The notes beneath the pieces were generated by a model. It saw only the letters and a list, made by a program, of their open reading frames with translations, made no database searches and had not been told where the DNA came from. Shown in pieces: positions 36,821 through 50,003 of a stretch of 64,000 nt of DNA. The DNA is from Cloeon dipterum (taxonomy: Eukaryota; Arthropoda; Insecta; Ephemeroptera; Baetidae): assembly GCF_949628265.1 (NCBI RefSeq), contig NC_088787.1, forward strand, positions 32,290,844 through 32,354,843, written 5' to 3'. The translations under genes were made by a program, and so were the position numbers. How positions within the stretch are numbered: position 1 is the stretch's first letter; each line of letters opens with the position of its first letter.

Positions 36821-39800
36821 CTGCAGAGGGGAAGGGAAGGGTCCAAAAAGCAAAGGAAAAAGAGGGAGAAATAGTTGGTGTCAAAATTTAACTTAAATTT
36901 TTGAGCCCCCTAAGTCACATGATTGTCGCCATTTATAATTTGGAAATAAATATCAGACCTAAAATGTCAGAAATCAGAAAACTCCACCAAGTTCTTTAAA
37001 TTTAATCGTTGCTTTCTATTTAATTAAAAACAGTTGCAATTTAGGAGGTATGTTTAAAATTACATGAATTCACAATAGTAGAATATTGGGAGTGTACGGA
37101 GTTATTTTACCATTATTAATTTTTAATTGAGGAAATTATTAGATTCGCAGATAAATTTTGGTGTCATTTCCATCCAAATAATCTAATAAATCAAATAATC
37201 TACACGTGAAGGAAATTAGGTTTATCAGCTTAATTTGCAAGAAAAATATAAAACTCGATTTTTTGCAGAGTCATTTCACTGTTTACGCGCTGAAATTTAA
37301 AAATAATTGACTCCTCTTCCCAGCAGTTCCATTTGCTGGAAGTGTGTCTGGCAAAATGCAAAATCGATGTGTGGCCCCTTTAAAACAGAAGGAAGGTGAA
37401 CAAACACATTCTGCCATTTTTTAGCGCGCGCGTGTGAGTGCCACGGGAAAGAAGGAGTGCAACAGAGAAAAACAACAGCAGAAACACATTTCGGGAATTT
37501 CTCTGTATGTGCACGTCTTTTCCCCGAGCTGCGAAGAAATAACTGTGTCATTTTTCCAGCGAATTGCAGAAAAGGCGCACATTTTCATTTCGCGGCGCGA
37601 ATTCTCATTTTCTTTCCTGGCAATACAATTTGGAGCGGCGTTCGCTCGCTCGCTCGCGACTTGATGTTTGCGAAGAAAAAGCTGCCGCCGCTGCTGCTGC
37701 TGCTGGTACAGTGGTGGCGCAGAAAATAAAACGTCTGCCGAGCAATCCCAATAAATATTTTTTCTTGCTAATGGTGCCATTAAAATACGCGCTAGGAAAG
37801 CGCCGTGTTTTCATCCGGAGTAAAACCGCCTCCTACACTCGTGAAAAGAAGAAGAAAAGAGCCGAGGGCTTGCTTTCTTGCTGCTGGGCAGCGTGAAATT
37901 TGCGTCGCCATTAACAGAGAATGGGTTATAACACCAAATGGGTTTTGACCTTTCGCCTCGTCGTCGGTTGTTTATTTTTACATTAAAAAAAGGAAAGAGA
38001 GCAGAGAGACCTCGTCTGCCCTCTGCCTGTTTATTATGTTTTGCCTTTGCGTGTGCGTTCGTTGTGGCATTTTGAAGGAACATCAGCGGCTATAACGCTC
38101 TTGCACTAAAAGTCTGCCGTGATTTCGCGTTATTTGCATTTCACTACCTGCAGCGAGACATTTCTCGCGATGTTTTCGATGCCAACCCATTTTGAGCCAA
38201 AGATAAAATGTAATTATCTGTCTCGCAATTATTTTCTGTATTCAATGAATGTGGAACGATCCAAGTAAAAAAGCATGCTTTAAGTTGAATTATTTTTTAA
38301 TTCTTATAGCCTTATCTTACAGAAAATGTTTGGGGAGATCCGTTCCGCACAAGGAACGCGGAAAATACCAAGTCGCTTCAGTTGGTTGCCAATTGAAGAA
38401 AGCAAATTCGATGTCAAAGCTGCGATCTGATACTTAAACAAATTAAAATAAGAAATCCTTAAAATTTCCCCGGTAACACCCTGCATTGCAAAATATTTTT
38501 TCGCGGCGTTTGTCGTATTTTCCAAATAATGCAAGCTTATCAGTTTATTTACCTATGAAATATTTGAAGATTTACAACCTAAAAACGAATGCCAAAATTA
38601 AAGTCTCGAAGATTTCGCAAAATTATCGTTTGCTTAATTAAAATAAAATGTTTCAAACGTGATATTTTTCTGTTAGATTAGAAAAGTGGAAAATTGTCGT
38701 TTCATGGTCTGTGTTTTGCACATTGCAAAATTGGCCAAACCCGTTTAGTTAGATCCCTAGCTTTTATTTTTACAAAAACGTTTCAGTTGATTCTAATGTT
38801 TATTTCAATTTTTTAAGAAATGTAAAAATTATTTCTCCCAATGACCAAATTAATACAAGGCATAACCATAAAAATAAAAATTACCACCATCGTCAGCTCT
38901 GAGTTACAAGGCAAACTATTTATTTTTTTTAGAGATCAGTAGGAAATACCAGCTTTCTCGATAATATTCTACATGCAGTTCATTCTTCGCTTCTGTGTCA
39001 TATAGAAAATTTTATGGGAAGTTCATAAAATTATGCAAAATCAGCAATGGTTTACCATTCGCTTCCAATGTAACAGCTTTGGTGGGGAGCGGCTTGACTC
39101 AAAAGTGCTTGTTGATAGCGCAGAGAACAAGTCGCGCTTCTCGAGGGCGATGGTCGAGAGGACAATATCATCAATAGTTAATATGCAATATACATTCTCA
39201 TCATAAAAAATTCACTCGACTCGTGGGGACCATAACTCGGCGGGTAACACCCTTCGCCAAGGCGTACACACCCTTTGCCTTATTTTCCGGCGCTCGCGTC
39301 TGCAGCAAACACCTCATGCGACCTTCTTTTTTACTGTTTTACCCAGAGAAAGCAGAGAATGTATGCTGCAAAGTTAACCATTAATCCGAAATTTAGAGCG
39401 TCATCCTTGAAACAAAGTCACAAATAATGGAGTCTGTTCAATAATCACAGGCAAATAATATATTTGATACAAATAACAATTTTCCAGCCAGTTTGCTGAA
39501 ACAGTTTTAATTTGTCAAGACAAATTCCGAAATTCACAATAATTTTTTATTTACCTGATGGCAAGGGGATTGAAAAACTCTTCAACCGCCCGGTGCAGTA
39601 GCTCTTGTTTTCTTTTACTTGTAGACTTTCTCTCTCGCAGAACAAGATGATCATAATATTATTTTATTTGCTCTTCATTTAATGACCTGGATCATTAAAA
39701 CGAACAAGAAGATGAAAAAATGATGATTAATCGATGAATTAAGTGTATTAATAAAGATTTAAACCTAAAAGTAATTTTTTTGGGTACCAATAAAGGCACA

Positions 39801-40352
39801 AGCCGACAAGCCAAAGTCTTTGGCATGGCAAAAAAATTGATAGTGCATTATTAAAAGATTTTGAAAAAATAAATACTTCCATTGAAATTTTTCAGAGCTT
39901 TCAGACTCTTCATTAGTTTAATTATTATTTAGCAATGCATTTTAAAATGTAGGTAGCTATTACCTAAGCAATGGTCAGCTTTAAAAGTTTTTGCACAATG
40001 GTCCTATATATACAGTCTATTATTAATTGTTTCAAAACATCAGAGGTCACTCATCTCAGAAGAAAACAAAAACAAACCAAACGAAAAAGGGTTTTGTTTT
40101 AGTATACAGCAGCTGGCACCCAAACTCTGTTTCTTAATTACTCTGCCCTTTTGACTCGTTGGCGCGCGTGTGTCCATTTTGCTTTGGCGTGGCCGTCGTA
40201 CTCCAAGTCGGAGGTGCAGGTGGGGGTGGTGTTAGAGTAGAGGCTCCTGCTGACGCCAGTGCTTATTTCGCTTGTGAGATAAGAGCATCGCTTAATTTAT
40301 GCTGGCGCAGGCGGCAGAACAACCTTCTAATCTAAATTTAATTGATTTTATA

Positions 40353-40410
40353 ATCCCGTCTAATGTGCTGCGTGTGTCGAAAGTTTCAACACACTTACTT
40401 AGGACGGGAT
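40353..40410 (+). other. 58-nt hairpin, possible small-RNA precursor or structural repeat
   Basis: ATCCCGTC at the left pairs with GACGGGAT at the right. Further pairing TAA/TTA follows, then an internal loop, then GTGTGT with ACACAC, closed by a loop of about 11 nt. Size and shape resemble a pre-miRNA, but I recognise no known miRNA in either arm. Confidence 0.35.
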
Positions 40411-43400
40411 CTGGGAGCAGGCAGACTCTCACTCACTCACTCTTGTGCTCTCAACTCCCAGTATCCTTGCCTATATTACAAGAAGAGAATCATTTACTTC
40501 AGAAATTGTTGGATTCACAAGTCGAGAAATGTTATTTTTATCTAAACTTGTTGAAGGAAAAATTTATCATTTTATTTATTTTTTGGTTATTCTTTCCAAA
40601 TTATGGTACCTTTTTAGTATTAATTCGTTTGACGAAGAAATTTCGTGATTTCTTCGAACAGTTTTCATATGATATGTGATGCCCGATAGTTTTTTCAGGT
40701 GAAATGACTCGAAATAAACAAAGTTATTCAATCTTGATTTCGCGAGGGAGTGAAAGATCCTCCCCCCAACCTTAATTCTTCCTGCGGTTTCTAATTTAAA
40801 AAAAATATTTGCACTTATGGTTGATTAAAAAGTTAGACTTTTTTCCATAACCACGGCTTTCTAAAAATTCTTAAAACAGCAAGTGTGCTCGGTAACAGGC
40901 AGAAGATTTCGAAGGAAGGTTTCGATCTGTGATAAGAGACGACGGCGGAGGCACTTTTGGCGTGTGCGACGCTGAAGGAGGACTGCTTCGGGCATTAGCG
41001 AGGCAATATAAAAGTGTAACTCGGACCGCAAGAGCCGCTCAGCCCATAAAGTCTCAATTAAGAGCTGACAAAGTGTTTACTCGGAGCCCACCCCCAAGCA
41101 GAGAGGAGTGAAACACACGACGGGGCATCCGGTCGATCACGTCAGGCAAAGGCAAGAACAATATGCGCGCCGCGCAGCCACCTAATTCGACCAGCCTTCT
41201 GACGACCGCACCTGCAAAGTGTGCAGCCACGAACCACAGAAGACACTTTGAGAGTTTTAACGTTTTATGAAGATGTTTTTTTCTTAAATTAATTTAAAAA
41301 ATTAGTTTTTTTAAACTTGTGTGAGTTTTAAAAGCAAAAAATCCACTTTTTTGCAGACCTTTGTGTGCTAATTTATTTATTTCTAGGAGAAAAATCCTAT
41401 CTAGAATAACTGATATTTTAATTGTTCATCAATTTAGCTCTTTTAGATTAAAAGTAATCTTTTATATGTCCTTCATCTCCCATGAAATTGTGTCGGAGTT
41501 TCACTTGAAGTCTTTATAATTCATTATAATTTAGTTTCAAAGTAATCTTGTGACTGATTATTATTTTCATAGTTGATTTAATACGACTTCGAGTTTGAAT
41601 TGAAGAATAATGCACAAATATTGGTGGTGTGGGGCACCAACGCTGCTTCCTCCCCAGGTGCAAGCTGGTGGTGCCTATAAATTCGTTAAGGCTTTTTTAC
41701 GGCTCTGGATGCGTGCCTGGCCGATTTTTACAATACCCGCTCCTCTCACTCACTCGTTCCGTGAAGCCTCCCGCACACAGAGCCGCTTTATTTTGCCTAG
41801 CTCCTTCGGGGGCACTTCCAGAATTTCTCCATCAGCTAGCTTGAGGAGGTGTGCGTGCGAACTTAGGAAAAATGATATTCTAGCTCATCCCTCATCCTCC
41901 ACACAATTTTCCCCCGATTCTCCTTTTAATGAGTGTAGGAATAACTGACGGCTCTTCTTTGCACTCGCTTTAATTTTCCAACTGTGCTAAAAGGGTTTTC
42001 AATCGGGAACCACGCGCTGGATTGACTTGGTATCTATTATAGTCAATCGAATAAAATCATGAAATGCAAATTCAACTTAAATTAATTGAGCCGAGATGCA
42101 TATTAGTGCTCATTTACTTAATTGTTACACGAATGAACATTGTCATATAATCGACCCGCTCTCGTCATTTTTATGATCATACTTCTTCTCTTCTATTTGG
42201 GCTCATCATCATATATTTTTATTATAATGTTTACTTCCACATTCACTCACAATCAGAATAAACATCAACGTTTAGAAATAGTGGCCAAAAATTAAAAAAG
42301 CATCAAATTTATACGAAAATGTATGTTTTAGGAAGGCCCTCTGCTATCCAAAAGAAGAAATAATGTCCTAAAGACGTCAAATCCAACCTAAATTCAAATA
42401 AACACTATAATTATATTGCCCTATATAAGTAATCCAATTGCTTATTTATAATTAAAATTTAATGAATTAAAACTATGCGAGTGAAATAATTTGACACGGA
42501 TTTTTTAAAAATGACTAATTATTTAAGTCAGTTGGACTAGTTTATAGGTGTTTCTTCGAATTTTTCTCAATTTAAAATGCGAACCAAATCAAAATAAAAA
42601 GAAACCCGCCTTTTTAACTTTTTATTAAGCATCTGACAACAACCGCGGTTTAGTTTCCGTTGGTTTCTCTCCTGAGTGAGAAACGACCTCTAGTGACTGA
42701 GGATAAAACTATTACGAACCCACAGGGTTTTCAATTCATTGTTTGGGTGCTTCGGATGCTTCATTGCGACTACCTGTTAGCGTCGACTGGCTGGCTGGCG
42801 ATTTTCTTCATTCGAGACTTGATATTATTCCCATACTCAAAATAGCTCTGGACGGAGGAAATGCTCAGGTAACGTGGAACGTTGTTTTGTACTTTATTTT
42901 GGTATTAACGTCTAAAGTAAAATGACTTTAATATACTCTTCAATTCAAAAAACGCATTTTGATTAGTACTTATGCGGGTCACTCCATAAAATTGGATAGC
43001 CAAGTAGGCTAAATTGAGAAAGGTGCGCATTGCGTTCCGTTCATTGAACCACCCACTGACACGCTAATCGACCGTCCGTGAAAGGAGTAGGATTAGGCGC
43101 TATAACATACTTTAATAAGAAAGGCTCGGCGGATATATTGCACCTCCAAGAAAAAAAACACCAACAAAATGCTGAGAATTTCTTTCATTTTTAGCGTGTG
43201 TTGCCTGTTGACCAGATTTATCAGCTTAATTCATTGTGTGTTAACTATTTTGATGGTGACTTTGGTGATCAGAGATTCCACCAGAAAATAATACACGAAT
43301 GTTACTTTCCGCTCCAGTTGTCGAACCAACGTTAGATAATAAATATTTCAATAGAACATCTGAATGTATTTTGCCGAGACTGTGGAACATGTTAACCGAG

Positions 43401-45232
43401 TGAATTAAAAAATCTGAGAGACAACAGTGTTCCAATATAATTTAACTGTTTTTCGGTTATTACCATTTCCTCCCTCCTTTCATATAATTTTACTTTGAAA
43501 ATGAAATTATTCATTCTGCATTGCAGAATATTTTTAAAAAATGTTAATTTTGTAGTAGTATTAATTTCCCTAATAGATCGGAATTAATAGCCATGGGTGT
43601 TCAAAGCAATTTTATTTTATTCCTTAAACTCTTTGTAACACACTATAAGATGCAAATGTACGAACTATCACTGACAGTGTATTATTAATTTGTTCTATTA
43701 TTTTGTTGTGGCACTGTGGGTATCGAGGAGTATAGTAATTAATATAAGGGCAGCTTCTAGTTCATTATATTCATCTTATTTATTTGGGACTTGGCGTGGC
43801 AATTATCGTAGTATTGAACTGAACCCGTGGTTCGGGTCAGATCATTTGATACAATTCCAGTTGGCATGAATTCTCCTTCCAGGTCGGAAAGAGAACATTT
43901 TGAGTTGACTGCGGCTTCGGGGCGAGTCCGATTGTGCAGTGGGGGTGAAGGTGCAGCAAAGGTGCGCTTCCCCTTTGCACTGCCACCTGTTACCTTCACG
44001 GGAATTATCACAACATTTGATATTTCAACGTGTAGTGGCGGGAAGTGCCCATAACTCCCCTTTGCCTAGCCTGCGCCACCATGGCACCAGACCTGATTCT
44101 TTATTTTTGTAGACCCCAAAAATCGCTTGTCACATTTTCTCCTGACGAAAAAGTAGGAACTGTGTTCCGAGGCAGAGACACATAATATTAATTTAACTAC
44201 TAGGAAAACTTCACTTAAAAAATATATTGTAACGTAAAAAATATCACAAGGAGTCACTTATTTAACATTAAGGTCCTAGCGTCATATTTGATTGAGTATT
44301 TTAACTTGCTTAAGTTAGTAATTAGTTTCCATGGAATGGAGTTTGCAACATATCTTTAACTGAAACGAACATAATGAAATAAGTAAAGTGACTAATTTAA
44401 TTAATATTAGCAGATAGGACTTTTCCTGAGTTGGTAGTGCGCTGCTCCATCTGGATGCGTGCTCAGCAGACATGGGAAAAATTATAAAAAGTAAAAATGA
44501 CATTCAGCAAATAAACTGCATCGATGTGCGAAAAAAATTGAGCTAATTTTGTCATGTGCATTAAATTAACATTGATCATTCAACATAAAAATAATAATAA
44601 AAAAAAATGCTGAACTTTACTTATTAAAGCGTATGTCCTGACTATCCATGACGAAACTCGTAGGACTCACAAGATTGAGTGAAATCTATCTCAAAAATTC
44701 ATTTTATAATAATTTCCCGTTCTAAATTACTAATAATTTTTCCTTCAGAGCAACCATAACTCGCAAATTCCGTCGAATCATTCGAATCCTAAGAGTTTCC
44801 TAGGGAGCGGTGGTACTATATAGGGCGGGCCAAAGGCTAGGTGAGGGTGAACAGCAAGAATATGCAATTTGGGTACAAAGGACCAGCTAATGATAGATAA
44901 AACTGATTTTTAGGAGCAAAAAATAATAAAATAAACTTGAAAGAAAGGGAACACATCGTATTGCTCCTTATTTAACCGGGAGTCTGGTCGCGCGGTGTTA
45001 TTTTTGTTAGGCAAGCCAAGGAGGGCATGACGCCCGCGTGAATATTTAAAATGACTCGGGGTATTTTCTGAAAAGATGAATTAGAAGCATAATTCAAGGT
45101 CGGCATTGCGATTTAAGTTGCAACTAAAAATTGGTTGGGTACGTTTTGGGAACCAACTAGTATGACACTCTCATTGTATTTTTTTTTATTCATATAATTA
45201 AGATAAAATTGAAATTTTTCTCAGCCGTAAGG

Positions 45233-48200
45233 ATGATAATCATGATTTCAGGTGAGGCGTGCCACTCTGAAGACGCGCTGAAAGAAGGAGCAGACATGCA
45301 AGCTTTTAAGATGAAATTGCCGGGATGGGCGGCAATTAAAGAGACCAAATTTGACAGCGAAATCGAAGATACAAGGTTTTTTGAGTCAGCCTTTGGGTGC
45401 GGATACCCTCGAAAAACAAAGAAAAGCATGTTGATGACATTCAAACTGTCTGAGTATATGATTCCACAATATTTGCCAACCAAGTAAGAATTATAAAACT
45501 ACTAATTATTATCATAACCCAAATTCAATGATTTTTATATTGACAAAACAATCGCGATTCATGAATTAGAGAGAGTTAGCACTAGGACATTACGGGGTAA
45601 AAACTTTACAAATATATTTTTTAGTTTTCATATGATGGAATTTGGAAGTGAATCGTCCGCCGAGGAAATTTTGACTGCTCTGAAGCAAGCGACATTTTAC
45701 CTGCTTTCTACCCACCTGTGTAGAGCCATGAAACCACGAAAAATGGTCAAGATGCAGGAGACCCAAAAAGATGAACTACTTGAATTTTACAGAACAATCG
45801 TCGAAAAAGCTGATGTAAATATGTATTTCAAAAATATGAAAAAATAGATGTTTAAACTAATTTTACCAAATTTCCAAGTTAAAATCGAGGCATTGTTTCC
45901 TCCTATTTTTTTTTCATTGTTTTTATTCCCTATTGCTCAAAGCAACATTCTACAACCTCCTGCGGGAACAAGTGATATTGGAATATTAACTTATATTAAA
46001 ATCAAATTTGTCAAATTTCACTTGCAACCATGCCTGCTTTAGGGTTTCACAGCGTATCTTTATTTGTGCTATATAAAATGATAAAGTTAGCAGATAGGCA
46101 TGCTTTTAGTTGAATAGAATTTAAATTGTGCTTAATAAATTTTTTCGTTCAAGTTATATTTTAAATTAAATATTACAAAACAATAATTTGTCCTTTGTTG
46201 TTTCAGATCAAGCTATTGGAAGAGCCAATATTTTTAAATGACATTCTGCAGGAACCGCGGATTCTCATTCAACTGCCTTTTCAAGTTAACCTCATTTACC
46301 AAACAATGCTAGCTTTAATTTACGAAGGTTGGAGAGTGTGCACGCAACAATCTGAGTTTTGCATTTTTGATATACCTGCAGATGTCGAACCGCTCTACAA
46401 AATACTAAGTCAATTTCAAGAAAATTTGCACAAATTGGCTGGCGAGCTCTCAAATATTTTGACAAAGAATTTCAAGGCGACTTCTAATACAATATTTGGA
46501 GTCAACACCCGGCGGCTGTTTTTCAATGAAAACAAAGTATGGAACATGTCTCTCCTCGAGTTCATTTGGAGTGGCTCCTGTACAAATGTTACTAAGGCTC
46601 TCAAAAAAATTCTCTCGCGTACACTTCAAAAGTTGCAAACGTGCTCGAGACCTGCCCCTTCCGATCTAGACTTTCCAGCCAAGGAGTTTCGGATGCATTT
46701 CTTGAAATTTTGGAAATTTGAGTGCCTTGATGGCCGAAATGTATCACGCTGCCCCGATGCCAATCTGTATAATATAGCTTGCTCGAAGTTTAGATTAAAA
46801 GATATCTGCCTCCAGAATATGATTCAAGAATACATGATCAATACTGGAAAAATATCTGGTATAACTGCAGAAGAAGCAATGTCTTCAGTTACTAAAAGGC
46901 GAATGATGGTCTCTATCTACTCACAGATGGCATTGACATTCATCGAGCAACATGGTATGTAATGCCATAATCGTTATTCTAACGTCAAATAATTATCAAA
47001 ATAAATTCATATTATATTAATTTTGATATTTATTCCTACGTTTTAAAAGTAAATATTTGTTGTTTCAGAACTTGACAAAGGATTTCAAGATGCCGGTGTC
47101 ATCTTTAGCATAATTTGCAATGCGGAGGCAAAAGCAAAAGCTGCTCCCAATTTTGTGCATTTGTGCCAAATGATTGTTTCTGCTAACCCAGAGAAAGCAA
47201 AGTTCCACGCTATTGACTGCGATGGACCTGATATGTCTCTATCTCAAATCACCAAAGAACTTGAAGACGTGGACAAAAAAATTAATTCAATACAAACAAG
47301 ATGTAGCTTGGAAGAGGAGGTGATGAAAATGCTTCAAGAGGTGCAATTTCCTGAACAAGCGTTAGATGAGGTGCCTGACGTGGAACTCCTTGGAGTTGAA
47401 AACACTGTGCTGATTTTTGAGGTATTGAGAAATTACTATGTTTATTTCACGCAGCACTAACGCAGTTGTGATTATTTACAGGCCGCTCTTAAACATCGCG
47501 TGTTTAAAGTGTACACGGATTACTTCGAATGCCTCGCATTAATTGATTTCGATCCGCTAAAAAGCACGTTTTCCCCAAAACTGCTATTTGTGCAGTACAT
47601 TTTCCCTCACCTTGTTCGATTGCTGCGCACTATGAATGAATCGCCGATGACTGAGCAAAAGAAGTACGTTTACTTTTTACACCAATTGCTATCAAGCAAC
47701 TTTTACAAACCAAGTGAAGAGGACGAGAATGCGTCTCCGTGGCCGAATCTTGATACTGTGGATGGCATCTTGTCGCAAGGCAGCAAGGAGTTTCACAAAC
47801 AAAAAATCCGTTTTGTACAACAAATTTGCTCAAAGCTCTTTGCCACAAAGCAGTCTGAAATTCTAATAGAATATTTCGATTTCTTAGGATTGTCAATGGA
47901 ACTTCCTTACGAAGGCAGTTATTTGGTCGACTATGTTCTTCCATGGAACATACAGATAGTCCACTTTTTGAAAATAGTTTTGGTTTGCTTAGAAAACACC
48001 TGCGACTCATTTGATTGCTCTGATATGTGCATTTGCAGTAATGTCCCAGACATGACCATTTCCATTCTTGAGGTGCTGTACGTTCATTTTACCAAAAACA
48101 ATATTCCGGTCTTTGAGAACGACTTTCTCAATCAAGTTCTAAGGAGCTTAAATGGCCACAATGAAATTGCATTAAAATCAAAGACCGTCATTGCTGCCAG

Positions 48201-48711
48201 TTTTTCGAACATGCAGTTGTTCGGCGTGATTATGTACCTTGCATTTCAATATATTGCGGACAGTCCTACGCTGATTGAAAAAACGTCAAGAATGCTGCTT
48301 GTTAAAAATGCTTTGGTAGCATATCAAAATCAGGACTTTTGGAGGGCAAAGCAAAATATGGCCATGTTGGTAAATGATGCGAAAAGAGTGGACATGTCAC
48401 TGTTCGATTTGACTGCATTTAGGTTAAGAGGTGGATTATACAAACAAATTACGATGAATACTGAAAAAAGCGTGGGAAGGCAACGCGTTAAAATGAACAA
48501 ACCTGGCGAAATTACGTTCTGCCCCATAAAGCACTGCAGGTGGTGTGGACTGATAAATTCTCCAGATTTTAACATTTGCCAGGAATGTCAGTATGAGAGT
48601 GATTATCCTGATGTTAACTTGTTCTGCTCAAAAGAATGCGAGGAAAGAGCACTAAATGATTCTCACCTAGAAGAACATGCTCGTTTTTTGATTGAACAAA
48701 TGAAATTTTAA
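45233..48711 (+). CDS. Uncharacterised protein with C-terminal MYND-like zinc cluster
   Basis: Five exons are supported by splice motifs and phase: 45233-45483, 45625-45814, 46207-46954, 47069-47421, 47482-48711, giving 923 residues. The start is the first ATG after a splice acceptor at 45224, so a leader exon further left is likely. Residues 1 to about 850 lack any domain I recognise; the composition suggests mostly helices. The C-terminal 63 residues carry C866-x2-C869, C880-x2-C883, FC896-x3-C900 and H909-x3-H913. This is the spacing of a MYND zinc finger, with the final Cys replaced by His; there is an extra Cys at 861. MYND fingers usually bind Pro-rich peptides and often occur beside SET domains, but no SET motif was seen. 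No signal peptide or membrane segment is obvious. The product could belong to a lineage-restricted family. Gene structure is well supported; function is unknown. Confidence 0.8.
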
Positions 48712-49943
48712 ATGAAACTCAATGGCCACCAGCACGTTGGCCCGCATTGTTAAGGCACTGCTATGTAATAAGATGATATAGGTTTTATTATTGCATGTTA
48801 ATTCTCACCAAAAAATGTATACATATATATGTTAAAAAACAATTTGTCAAAAATTGAAAATAGAAAGCACATAGTGAGAAAAGGCACTATTCCTGGCAAA
48901 CATCTCGCTAAACCTTGCTTGATAGGTTTTCGCATATGCTAAACCTATAAATTTTTGTAAATGTAAATACACGTCAAGTATACACGATGCATGCAAAATA
49001 GGTGCTGGCCTTTTTTGTCTTGCAAATAAGTCTGCAATCTCTAAACTTTGTGTTTAATTTTAAACCTGGCTGAGTTAGTGTAGGAGAGTGACGCATTTGA
49101 GATGCATGCTTCTGGTAGGAGAGTGCGTCTGCAAAAAGGCAAGCTGATAAGAAGGGCTATGAAAATAAGACGATTATTTTTCGGGAAATAGTCTGCTATT
49201 TTTAGTCTTTCTTGGTGAAAAATAGACTGTTTTTTGAGCCATATAAATTTAGCCCAATTGACACGTTTTTTGGCTACAGTTTTGTAGTTTTTTGATGCTC
49301 TTATTATAATTAATGTCATTTTCTTGACGAGCAGAAGGGGATGCTCCAACAGCACGAATATAAAACTCACGATTTGAAATATATATTAGGTTTTTTTGTA
49401 CTCCAAGTGCAAATTTTAATCTAATTTTTGCAGCAGAAAGGAGTTTTAGTGTTTGAAAATATTTTAGATTTGAATATAACCAAGAAATACATTGGAAATC
49501 GAGCGCACACTAGATATCTCTTGCTATATGTGGCATCAACTCAGCCGATAGCCCATTTTGTTTATATAAAGAATGCTTTTATTTGTATGATTTGTAATGC
49601 ACCTGAAAAATCTTTGAGATTATATTAGAGGATGTTCTTGTGATATTTTACTCTCATTGTAGGTATCCACTGTAAACTTTTATACTTGAAATATATTTAT
49701 AAATTTAGAACAAACAAGCGTAGCGTATTCTTGTAAAAATATAATAACATTAATTCTTCTGGTTTTTAAATTCTGCTTCCTTGCCAAGAAATTTCTCCCT
49801 GATAATTCCTCATTACTTGCCGACGGATGTGTGCCATGCAAATAGAATGCAGCCTTTGCATTCAAGAATAGGGTTGGTAAATTCAAAGAAATCGTGTTTC
49901 TGGTCTAGATGGCTATTAGGTTGCATTGTTAGGCGAGCAAGGG

Positions 49944-49946
<3 letters not shown>
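48712..49946. other. AT-rich intergenic DNA, including the 3' UTR of the MYND-like gene
   Basis: The left part should be the 3' UTR of the preceding gene; no canonical AATAAA was found close to the stop. A 109-codon minus-strand frame at 49,041-49,370 has no recognisable features and is not called as a gene. Confidence 0.45.

Positions 49947-50001
<55 letters not shown>
49947..50001. repeat. (GA)n microsatellite, about 27 units
   Basis: An uninterrupted GA tract of 55 nt, directly followed by a GC-rich block (50,010-50,470). Confidence 0.97.

Positions 50002-50003
<2 letters not shown>

Noticed and set aside
40299..40679. 126-codon plus-strand frame with a hydrophobic C-terminal half
   Set aside because: AT-rich composition gives Phe/Leu/Ile-rich frames by chance. 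There is no conserved motif, and the frame includes the 40,353 hairpin.
49041..49370. 109-codon minus-strand frame beyond the MYND-like gene
   Set aside because: No domain or splice context; it probably lies in intergenic DNA or opposite a 3' UTR.
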